Shown here piece by piece: positions 1 to 8,700 of a stretch of DNA of 10,536 nucleotides (the first letter of the stretch is position 1; the number at the start of each line of letters is the position of its first letter). The notes under the pieces were generated by a model that was not told the origin of the DNA, did no database searches, and worked only from the letters and a program-made list of their open reading frames with translations. This stretch comes from Porticoccaceae bacterium (GTDB lineage Bacteria > Pseudomonadota > Gammaproteobacteria > Pseudomonadales > Porticoccaceae). Location: positions 1 through 10,536 of the forward strand of contig PALW01000046.1 in assembly GCA_002710745.1 (NCBI GenBank), in the 5' to 3' direction. The position numbers and the translations under genes are program-made.

Positions 1-270
1 TATACTAGAGCGCCGGAAGTGACACGAGAGAGACTTTATATCGATGCAATAGAGCAAGTGATGACCGATAGCACCAAGATTTTACTGGATACCGAGGGCG
101 GTAATAACATGCTGTATCTTCCTTTGGACAAGCTCGGGCAGGGAGCACCAGCATCATCCGGTCAACGGGGTTCGGAAACTAATAATGAAATGATTGATAG
201 AGTCGCAAACGAGGTTATTGAAAAGCTTCAAAGACGAGGAAATCAGGTGCAATCGGAGAGGAGAAGATGA
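1..270 (+). CDS. hflK: HflK, C-terminal fragment (5' end outside window)
   Basis: The reading frame is open from base 1, so the gene begins upstream; 89 codons and a TGA stop are visible. The segment APEVTRERLYIDAIEQVM followed by TEGGNNMLYLPLDKL is the conserved end of the SPFH/band 7 region of HflK. The remaining roughly 40 residues are a polar tail rich in Gly, Ser, Glu and Arg, which is normal for HflK. By family knowledge, HflK pairs with HflC in a large inner-membrane complex facing the periplasm, which surrounds and modulates the AAA+ protease FtsH. The stop overlaps the hflC start (ATGA), so the two are cotranscribed and probably translationally coupled. The internal ATG at base 61 and other possible starts are not real starts, because the frame is conserved from the left edge. 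Identification is firm; only the N-terminal half is unseen. Confidence 0.95.
   Translation, partial: YTRAPEVTRERLYIDAIEQVMTDSTKILLDTEGGNNMLYLPLDKLGQGAPASSGQRGSETNNEMIDRVANEVIEKLQRRGNQVQSERRR
255..263 (+). promoter_or_regulatory. Ribosome binding site of hflC
   Basis: GGAGAGGAG is a purine-rich Shine-Dalgarno stretch just before the hflC ATG at 267. It lies inside the last codons of hflK. With the ATGA stop/start overlap, it supports both this choice of start and coupled translation of HflK and HflC. Confidence 0.75.
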
Positions 271-1139
271 GTACTTTAATGAAAGTTAGTTTAGCAGTAG
301 GTCTTTTCATATTTGTTGTTATAGGCAATGCAATCTATGTAATTAGTGAGGTTGAGAGAGGCGTTACGTTACGCTTTGGTCAAATGATAGAGGCAGATGT
401 AAAGCCCGGTATTCATCTGAAGATTCCGTTTGTGGATGATGTTCGAAGGTTTGATGCGAGAATTCTTACCGTTGATGCGACGCCAGCAAGTTTCTTTACT
501 ATTGAGAAAAAACGTCTCATAGTGGATTCGTATGCGAAGTGGAAGATTGCTGATGTTGAGACATACTACAAAGCGACAGGTGGAGTTGAACGTGTAGCAG
601 AGAATCGCTTGGCGAGGCGTGTGAATGACGGATTAAGAAATCAATTTGGTACTAGAACTTTGCAGGAGGTTGTTTCGGGTGAACGTGATATGCTGATGAA
701 GAATATCACGGAAGATCTGAACAGCACGGTTTTATCGGAATTAGGAATCGAGGTTGTAGACGTCAGGGTTAAGAAGATTGATCTTCCTGACGAGGTTAGC
801 AATCAAGTTTATAGGAGGATGACTGCGGAGCGAAATAAGGAAGCCCAAGAGCTGCGTTCGACTGGCAAAGAAAGGGCTGAGAAAATTAGAGCCTCTGCGG
901 ACAGAGAGAGAACAATTGAGCTTGCGAATGCTTACCGAGATGCTGAGAAAATCAGAGGTGAGGGTGACGCTCAGGCTGCCAGGGCTTATGCTGATGCGTA
1001 CGAAAAGGATCCGGAATTTTATTCTTTTATGAGGAGCTTGACTGCGTACAAATCAGCTTTCTCTAATAAAGGCGACATTATGCTAGTAGAGCCTGATAGC
1101 GACTTCTTTAAGTATCTCAATCAACAGGGTTCTAAATAA
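267..1139 (+). CDS. hflC: HflC, SPFH/band 7 modulator of FtsH protease
   Basis: The 290-residue product matches the usual HflC length. Residues about 6-26 form one hydrophobic signal-anchor segment, so the bulk should sit on the periplasmic side of the inner membrane. It is followed at once by the band 7 signature EVERGVTLRFGQ and then PGIHLKIPFVDDVRRFDAR. EKKRLIVDSYAKWKI is another conserved HflC stretch. Residues about 185-245 are highly charged and Ala/Glu/Arg-rich, as expected for the coiled coil that builds the HflK-HflC cage, and the C-terminus has the typical YSFMRSLTAYKSAF segment. The family role is to form the HflKC complex that holds FtsH and limits its access to membrane substrates. 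The start is set by the ATGA overlap with hflK and a strong Shine-Dalgarno. Nothing is truncated or unusual. Confidence 0.96.
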   Translation: MSTLMKVSLAVGLFIFVVIGNAIYVISEVERGVTLRFGQMIEADVKPGIHLKIPFVDDVRRFDARILTVDATPASFFTIEKKRLIVDSYAKWKIADVETYYKATGGVERVAENRLARRVNDGLRNQFGTRTLQEVVSGERDMLMKNITEDLNSTVLSELGIEVVDVRVKKIDLPDEVSNQVYRRMTAERNKEAQELRSTGKERAEKIRASADRERTIELANAYRDAEKIRGEGDAQAARAYADAYEKDPEFYSFMRSLTAYKSAFSNKGDIMLVEPDSDFFKYLNQQGSK

Positions 1140-1267
1140 GCCAAGACCGTTAGATGCTCTCCAACGAGTCTCGAAAATTGTAAAGAGTTTATTTGAATTA
1201 GATTTGCGCAGCGGGCGTCTTTGTAGCTCGGATCGGGAACTTTTCCACGCCATCGACTAGCTTCGGA

Positions 1268-1295
1268 TTGCAATGGATATAGTGGGCTATGTAAT
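1268..1295 (+). promoter_or_regulatory. Possible weak purA promoter in the hflC-purA spacer
   Basis: The 174-bp spacer 1140-1313 is long enough to hold a promoter. TTGCAA (1268-1273) and TGTAAT (1290-1295) are separated by 16 bp and loosely resemble -35 and -10 boxes. Transcription would begin only about a dozen bases before the purA ATG, giving a very short leader. No strong Shine-Dalgarno precedes purA (only GTGGG). Equally, purA may simply be read from the hfl operon. This is a pattern match without further support. Confidence 0.25.
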
Positions 1296-1307
1296 CCAAA
1301 TAGTGGG
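1279..1307 (+). repeat. Direct repeat of ATAGTGGG upstream of purA
   Basis: ATAGTGGG occurs at 1279-1286 and again at 1300-1307. The copies are 21 bp apart start to start, about two helical turns, and both are followed by TA or CTA. The second copy lies just before the purA ATG at 1314. The spacing would suit a dimeric regulator binding one DNA face, but the site does not resemble the PurR palindrome, and an eight-base repeat can arise by chance. Confidence 0.3.
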
Positions 1308-1313
1308 TAAATT

Positions 1314-2606
1314 ATGGGCAAAAATGTAGTTATTCTTGGTGCTCAATGGGGTGATGAGGGCAAAGGGAAAATAGTTGACCTCTTAACTGATAAAGCGTCA
1401 TTAGTTGTTAGATTTCAAGGCGGTCATAATGCGGGACATACCTTAGTTATAGACGGCAAGAAAACAGCTCTTCACCTGGTACCATCAGGAATTCTCAGAT
1501 CTGACGTCAGATGCGTGATTGGAAATGGCGTAGTGCTAGCGCCGGATGCGCTTCTTACCGAAATAACAATGCTTGAGGATGCAGATGTCAACGTTAGAGA
1601 CAGATTAATGGTCTCAGATGCTTGCCCACTTATACTCCCGACGCATATTTCATTAGATAAGGCCAGAGAGCAGTTAAAAGGATCATCCAAAATCGGCACT
1701 ACTGGGAGAGGTATTGGGCCGGCGTATGAGGACAAGGTTGGTCGCAGATCTATCAGAGTAAGTGACTTAAAAGATTTCGATAAGCTGAGACCAAAACTTG
1801 AGGAGGTAGTGGTTTATCATAACTTTCTTTTAGAAAAGTATTATGGAGTTGACACGTTTGATCTTTCTGAGACATATGAATTAGTCAAAGCATGGTCAGA
1901 TCAAATATTGCCATTAACGGTAGATTCTGCAGAGATAATTCATGAAGCAAGGGTAAATGGTGAGAATATTCTTTTTGAGGGCGCGCAGGGAACTTTGCTT
2001 GATATTGACCATGGTACATATCCTTTTGTAACGTCATCAAATACAACTGCAGGTAGCTCGATAACAGGATCAGGCTTTGGTCCTCTTTTCATGGATGAAA
2101 TTGTGGGAATTGTAAAAGCATACACCACAAGGGTCGGTGCAGGCCCTTTTCCAACAGAGCTTTTCTGTGATGTCGGTGCAGCAATATCCAAAAAAGGTCA
2201 TGAGTTTGGCACCACAACAGGACGGGCAAGGCGCTGTGGATGGTTTGATGCTGTTGCTTTGGATAAAGCCGTCAAAACTAATAGTCTTAGTGCGATCTGT
2301 CTCACGAAGCTAGATGTCCTAGATGAGCTTGATGAAATCAAGATATGTGTGGGCTATGAGAACTCGCAAAAGACTAGAGTTTCTTTCCCATCTGATGCAG
2401 ACGGTTTAGATAAGATAACCCCTATTTATGAGGTAATGCCTGGATGGAGGACATCGACTGAAGGGATTCAAAATATGAAAGATTTACCTGATAAAGCGCA
2501 GTGCTACATCTCCCGCTTAGAGGATTTGTTATCAGTGCCTATAACAATAATTTCTACAGGTCCTGATCGAAAAAATACGATAGTGATCACACATCCATTC
2601 GTTTAA
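1314..2606 (+). CDS. purA: Adenylosuccinate synthetase
   Basis: The product is 430 residues, the canonical bacterial length. It catalyses IMP + aspartate + GTP to adenylosuccinate, the first committed step from IMP to AMP, in the cytosol. The N-terminus carries GAQWGDEGKGK (residues 9-19), the PurA nucleotide-binding loop, with the general base Asp14. His42, in GGHNAGHT, corresponds to E. coli His41. TGRGIGPAYEDKVGRR is the IMP-binding segment, GTTTGRARRCGWFDA is the conserved loop near the aspartate/GTP site, and TKLDVLD is the guanine-recognition motif. All key residues are intact. The ATG start gives the expected MGKNVVILGAQWGDEG beginning. The gene follows hflC in the same direction, as in many Gammaproteobacteria, but hisZ or a small yjeT-like gene, often found between them, is absent. 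Confidence 0.98.
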   Translation: MGKNVVILGAQWGDEGKGKIVDLLTDKASLVVRFQGGHNAGHTLVIDGKKTALHLVPSGILRSDVRCVIGNGVVLAPDALLTEITMLEDADVNVRDRLMVSDACPLILPTHISLDKAREQLKGSSKIGTTGRGIGPAYEDKVGRRSIRVSDLKDFDKLRPKLEEVVVYHNFLLEKYYGVDTFDLSETYELVKAWSDQILPLTVDSAEIIHEARVNGENILFEGAQGTLLDIDHGTYPFVTSSNTTAGSSITGSGFGPLFMDEIVGIVKAYTTRVGAGPFPTELFCDVGAAISKKGHEFGTTTGRARRCGWFDAVALDKAVKTNSLSAICLTKLDVLDELDEIKICVGYENSQKTRVSFPSDADGLDKITPIYEVMPGWRTSTEGIQNMKDLPDKAQCYISRLEDLLSVPITIISTGPDRKNTIVITHPFV

Positions 2607-2671
2607 AAAAGCTTATATACGATTAATAGAAATACTGTTACTCTAACGATAAAAATAAAGTTTTAATATAT
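2607..2671. other. AT-rich spacer between purA and the giant protease gene
   Basis: This 65-bp gap is dominated by A and T. It holds a small inverted repeat GTTA-CTC-TAAC (2637-2647) but no GC-rich hairpin with a T-run, so no intrinsic terminator for purA is evident. Several A/T hexamers could act as a -10 box, but none pairs with a recognisable -35. The only ribosome-binding candidate before the ATG at 2672 is a weak AAAG at 2657-2660, which suggests modest translation initiation. Confidence 0.5.
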
Positions 2672-2743
2672 ATGGTTTACTGTAAAAAAATTATCCGATT
2701 TCTGACCCTTTGTTTAGCAATTTTTGGCATGTTTGGACATGCC
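2672..2743 (+). other. Signal peptide (Sec/SPase I type) of the giant protease
   Basis: Residues 1-24 show a basic start (KKIIR), a hydrophobic core of about 12 residues and a likely signal peptidase I site after GHA, with Ser25 as the first mature residue. There is no lipobox cysteine at the cleavage point, so a lipoprotein is unlikely. This places the protein outside the cytoplasm. Confidence 0.8.
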
Positions 2744-5700
2744 TCTAATGATGATTTAGATGTCCTCGGTAAAGGAGGAGATGTTAAAGATTCTGGATAT
2801 TGGAGTAGTGTTGGTGAGGCAGCCAATCTCTTAGATACTCTTCCTTTAAATATCGATATCCATACAGCCTTTGTTTTTAATCTTGACCAAGATCAATTCC
2901 AAAAGTCTTTAAATTCAGAATTTAGTCATGGAGGAGATGGAGAGGTGGCTCTTCCTCTCTCGAATGGTAAATTATTAAAGTTTAACTTTTTCGAACGTTC
3001 TAATTTTGCTCCAGAGTTATCTAAGAAATACCCAAACATAAAAGCATTCAGAGGCTATTCTATTGAATATCCTCAAATTATTGCTTATATGAGTTCTTCG
3101 CCAATGGGGATCGACGCGACTGTTATCGATACAGAGTCCGGGAAGCGTACATATATACATGAAATTTCGAGTAGTGATTCCCGATATGTTTCTTATACAG
3201 AATTTGATCACTCCCAAGAGCATGAAAAGTTGACATGTTCTACTGAAGTCGGAACACAAGATCAGGACCTAGATCATGATCATGGGTCAAAAGACCACAA
3301 AAAATCATTTAGCAGTATTCAAGGAATTTCAAGGCTCACGCAATACTCTGATGAGAGTCAGCTTTCCACATTTCGCATTGCGGTTGCAGCGAATGGCCAA
3401 TATACCTCATATCATGGCGGTACGGTTGAGGCTGGGTTATCAGCAATTAATACGTTATTGACGGGATTGAATTTTATAACTGAGACGGACATCGGCATTC
3501 ATCTCGAATTAATTGCAAACAATGATCTGGTTGTGTATACCGATTCAGATACCGACCCATTTGATGACTCACTAAACAATGCCAATGCAGTCCTACAACA
3601 AACGCTTGATAGTACAATAGGAAGCGGAAACTACGATGTGGGCCATCTATTTAGTGGTGTAGGTGGGGGTGGTAATGCTGGCGCAATCGGATCAGTTTGC
3701 AATAGTGCAACAAAAGGTAGTGCTTGGTCAGCTTCGAGTCAACCTAGAGGTACTCGATTTGTAAATTTGGTGGCGCATGAGATGGGACATCAACTGGGCG
3801 CAAACCATACTTTCTCAATGTACTCAGAGGGTACCGGTGTCAACGTGGAGCCAGCCAGCGGAACAACAATAATGAGTTATGCTGGCACGGGTTATGATGA
3901 TGCCGCATTTTATGCAGATAACTACTATCATAATGTAAGTATCGCTCAAGCGCTTACTTACTTTGATAACCAAACATGTAATGTGAACACAGATAATGGG
4001 AATTCTTTACCTGTAGTAAGTCCCCCTGGAAACACTCTAGAATACACAATACCTATTGGAACGCCGTTCTTTCTTGAAGCCTCTGCAACGGATGCAGATC
4101 CTGATGACTCCTTGACCTATGTTTGGGAGCAAACTAATGATGGAGTGGTATCAAGTGAGGTATTCGGTCCGGATAACGCTCAGGGCGCTGCCTTTCGGTC
4201 TGTGCTACCCTCGTCAGAACCCATAAGATATTTTCCCAGACAAAGCTCCGTTCTCGCAGGCGAATTAACACAACCTGATCCGTTTCCTGGAGCAACTTGG
4301 GAAACATTGTCTCTGGTGCCGCGCTCGTACCTTTTTGTTCTCACAGCTCGTGATAATTCGGTTGGAGGAGGAGGCGTAGGTTTTACTAATGCAAACGTTA
4401 CTGTAATTGATAATGGCGGTGCTTTCGCAGTTACTTCACAAAATTTAGGGAATGTTTATATCGCAGGCTCTGCCCGAACGGTAACTTGGAACGTTGGGGG
4501 AACTGATGAAGCTCCCATTTCTACAACTGCCGTGAATATAACTATGTCAGTCGATGGTGGACAGACATATCCCTATCTCTTGGCATCGGCCGTACCAAAC
4601 AATGGAAGTTATGAGGTCACAATGCCAGATGTTGTGACAACAACTGCTAGGATAAAGGTATCTCCCATTGGTAATGTTTACTACTCAGTTAATACACAAG
4701 ATTTTAGTACTACTATTGATGATATAGTGTTAACCGTTGATCAGCTTGATTATGGTGTCTGTCAGGGAGATAGTGTGATATCGAATATTCTCTATGAGAC
4801 GAACACTAAATATTCTGACACTGCGGTTTTTACCGCTGAAAATGTACCTGATGGTATGACAGTATCGTTTAATCCTACTTCAGCCACACAACATAATACT
4901 TCAATAGCGGCCACTTTCTCTTCAGCTGATAACTTATCTGCAGCAGTTTATCCAATAGATGTCGTTGCTACATCACCCGAGAGAACACAAAGATTAACCT
5001 ACCAAATTCAAAATTTTTCTCGAGAGGAGTTTGAGGAAGTATCTCTCAATACGCCTAATAATCAGTCTACTCTCAGTCGATTGTATACAACCCTAGAGTG
5101 GGCCTCTCAAGCTAACGCCACTAGTTATGAAGTTCAAATCGCAAGTGATGAGAGCTTTGATGACATACTGCTAACCCGAGAAGTGGACGGGACCTCAACT
5201 GAAATTAGAGGTCTCTCAAGAAATACGACATATTATTGGAGAGTTGTTCCTAAAAATTTCTGTGGCAGTGGTTCAGCAGGCGCGTCTTTCAGTTTCGTCA
5301 CACCTAATCACCTTGCCGCGGCTGATCTTCCAGTTGCGATCTTTGATAACACCACAGATGTTACTTATACATCAACTCTCTCGGTGAGTGAGAATCTCAG
5401 GATCACTGATCTAAACGTATACCTTGGTATTAGTCATACTTGGCCTCAGGATTTGACCATTAGCATGGTAGGACCATCCGGTCAGCGAATTGACTTATTA
5501 AATCAACCATGTGGCGGTGATGACGACATTGATGTTATTTTTGATGATGAGCTTGGGGGAGAAGTAGTTTGCTCGGCAAATCCACCGAGTGTTTCTGGTG
5601 TGCTTAGGCCGGCTAGCGGAAATCTGTCGAGTTTTAATGAGCAATCTACGAAAGGGAATTGGATATTAGAGGTTCTTGACGGATATAACTTGGATGGCGG

Positions 5701-8700
5701 TACGATTGATTATTTTGCACTAGAAATTGAAACAGATGGCGAGTGGTCAAATACAGCTCCGATTGCATTTCCTCAAGTAACCTCTACAGATGAACAAACA
5801 ATAGACCTAACTCTTCAAGGTCTTGATCCAGAGAGACTCCCCCTGACTTATACATTAATTGACGCTCCAAATGTAGGTAACATTTTAGGATTAGGCTATC
5901 TATCCTCATTATTGGGGTCATCTAATACGATAGGCATATCACGCGATGTCGTTCTGTCTTCAGACGGCAACACAGCTTTCATAGCTGATGGTGATGAGGG
6001 ATTGAGAGTCTTCGATGTTACTGTTCCATCTGCACCACTTTCTGAGGGAGGTATTGATGTTAATCCAGGAAATTCTGGATCTTCAAGAGGCATAGCTCTG
6101 TCGTCGGATGACAGCATGGTGTTCATTGCTGATGCACTTGGTGGTGTAAAGATTGTTGACGTTCAGGGTGGTTCATACTCAATCGTGGGTGATATTGATA
6201 CAAATGGAAATGCCGTTGGCATAGCGTTATCGCCAGATGAGAAAACAGTTTTTGTCGCTGACTCAGTTAGCGTTAAAATTATTGACGTTTCAACTCCAAG
6301 TGTCCCGTCATTAATTTCTCAAGTTATAACGGAATCGCCTTATGGAATAGATGTGGCACCAGACGGAAATACGGTGTATGTGGCAGATCAATTAGATGGA
6401 CTTTGTACGATTGATATAAGTGCATCCGACGGATTGTCCAATCCAAATCTAATTGGGTGCGCAGAAACACCAGGGTTTACATCGGGCGTGAAGGTATCAC
6501 CTGATGGTGAAAAGCTTTATGTTGCTGATTTTGGATCGGGGCTAAGAGTATACAGATTAGATAATCCTTTGAATCCGATACATTACCATACCGTGGACAC
6601 GGATGGATCAAGTTATCAAGTAGATTTATCGCCTGATGGAAGCCAAATTTTTGTAGCGGATGGCATAGGTATTAAAGCGTTTGAATTAGATGAAAATGAG
6701 CTTCTAAATCAGATCGCAAGCTTAAATTTATCAGGCACGGTCTACGGCGTCGCATCCAATTCTGACGGTTCTGCTGTTTTTGCGGCCGCTGGAGATAGTG
6801 GTCTTCAATCAGTTGGTTTTGAAAAGGCTATTTATACTGCTGGTGATGAGGTTCCTCAAGAAATTGTTTATGAAGGTGATCAGTCTTTATCAAGTGGTTA
6901 TACAGGCACATTTACTTTTAGAGTTTCAGATGGTGATTTGTTAAGTAATATCGCCTCGGTGAATGTTACATTTGATACAGAATCGCTTAATAATGGCCTC
7001 TATACTTATACCATCGGTGATGATGGTAATGCTATTGTAACCGGTTGTGTTAATGGAAACTGTCCGCAAAATATTGAGATTCCAGAAATAATCAATGGAC
7101 GTTCTGTTACGGCAATTTCAGATGCAGCATTTGCTGATCTCAATTCTTCAATCGTTTTGATTCCCAACACTGTCACATCAGTTGGAGATTATGCCTTTAT
7201 GAGAAGTAATCTTGCGAGAGTTACTATTGGTTCTAGTGTTACATCAGTTGGCAAGAGCGCATTTGCATACAATCAGCTCGATGCAGTTAGTTTCTTGGGA
7301 GATCGTCCAAGCTTGCAATCAGACTCTTTCGCGACAAATAGAGGGCTTAATTACATAAGTTACTGTCCCGATAAACAAGGATGGCCAGGTGATCCGATCT
7401 CGGCGGGAACGGCGGATATAAGTCCTGTTGCTGCGTGCGACTCGGTGAACAAAAATAATGAATCACTTGCGGCAATTAAGACTGCGGTGCTTTTGGAAGA
7501 TGCATCGGCAATAACTGCTGAGGATCTCAATGCTGTTCTTGGATTGGAAAATATATTATCGGAAAACATCGAATTATATAGAGGAGTGATTCAAGTATTG
7601 CTCGATCTCTCGTTTGATGAAGTTAGAGTCTCAGATCTTCAAACATTGATTGATGATGCGAATGCACAGAAAGAGAGTTGTAGTCTTGGTGTTTATATAA
7701 TCGATGTGCTTGAAGGTGAGCAGCCAGCAGAGATTTCGTGGAGTCTTAAAGATGACACGGACAGTGAAATGTATTCTGGTGGTGCACCTTATCAAACACT
7801 AACATGCCTTTCAGATGGACGATATAACCTAGAGATGACAGATTCAAATGCGGCGGGGACGGCAAATGGATGGGATTACGGTGAATTTGTTATTACTCAA
7901 GAGAATGGCTATAAACTATTTAGGCACACGATTATTAATGGTACTGATGCGATAGCACCCGTAAATTTAGGAGATTATGCGAATCAAGCTCCAGTGGCGG
8001 ATGAAATCGCTGATGTAGAGCTTGAGCTTGGACAAAGTGCAGACTTTGTCTTGTCTGGCTCAGATGCTGATGAGGATTCTACTAACTTTATTTTATCAAG
8101 GGCTCCTGAGGGCGGAGAAATTCATTCATATTTGCCTGGCTCTGGAGTTGTTTCAGAAATGTTCCTTGGTGGAGGCGGCGGTGTAAGAGGATTAGCAATT
8201 TCCCCGGATCAAAAATATGCATATTTAGCAGACTATACGGATGGTCTGAAGGTGCTCAATATTTCAGATGTTAAAAATCCAGTACTCGTTAGTCAGGTGC
8301 CTATTTCTAATGGAGCGCAATACAATCTTTCACTCTCAAATGATGGAAAAACGGTGTATTTAGCCTCAATTACGCCAGGTATTAATATTATTGATGTTTC
8401 GGATCCCCTGTCGCCATATCCAAGAGGTCTTTTCGGTAGAGAAGGGACAGCTTATCCTCTTGCAATGGTTGAATCAGCGGATGGAAACACACTTTACGTT
8501 GCAGCTTATGAATTCTTTTTATCTCTGGATGTTTCAGATAAAAATGAGCCAGTTCAAAACTACTCAGTAGGATCAGGAGGGTTATATTCTTGGGATATTG
8601 TGCTTTCAAATGATGAGAGAACTGCTTTTATTGCATCGGGAGCGTATGTCCAGATCTATGATATTTCTGATCCCTTACAAGCAGTTCTGATAACTGAATT

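Noticed and set aside
1090..1260. Plus-strand open stretch in the spacer (DALQRVSKIVKSLFELDLRS ...), considered as a hisZ or small-gene remnant
   Set aside because: It has no ATG, GTG or TTG start near its beginning, is short enough to occur by chance, and does not resemble HisZ or YjeT.
1210..1275. tRNA-like stretch (GTAGCTCGGATCGG, later GCTTCGGATTGC)
   Set aside because: It resembles D- and T-arm pieces only superficially; no acceptor stem, anticodon stem or proper T-loop can be folded.
1121..1321. 66-codon minus-strand open frame across the hflC-purA spacer
   Set aside because: It starts inside the purA start region, has no ribosome site, ends inside hflC and shows no recognisable protein features.
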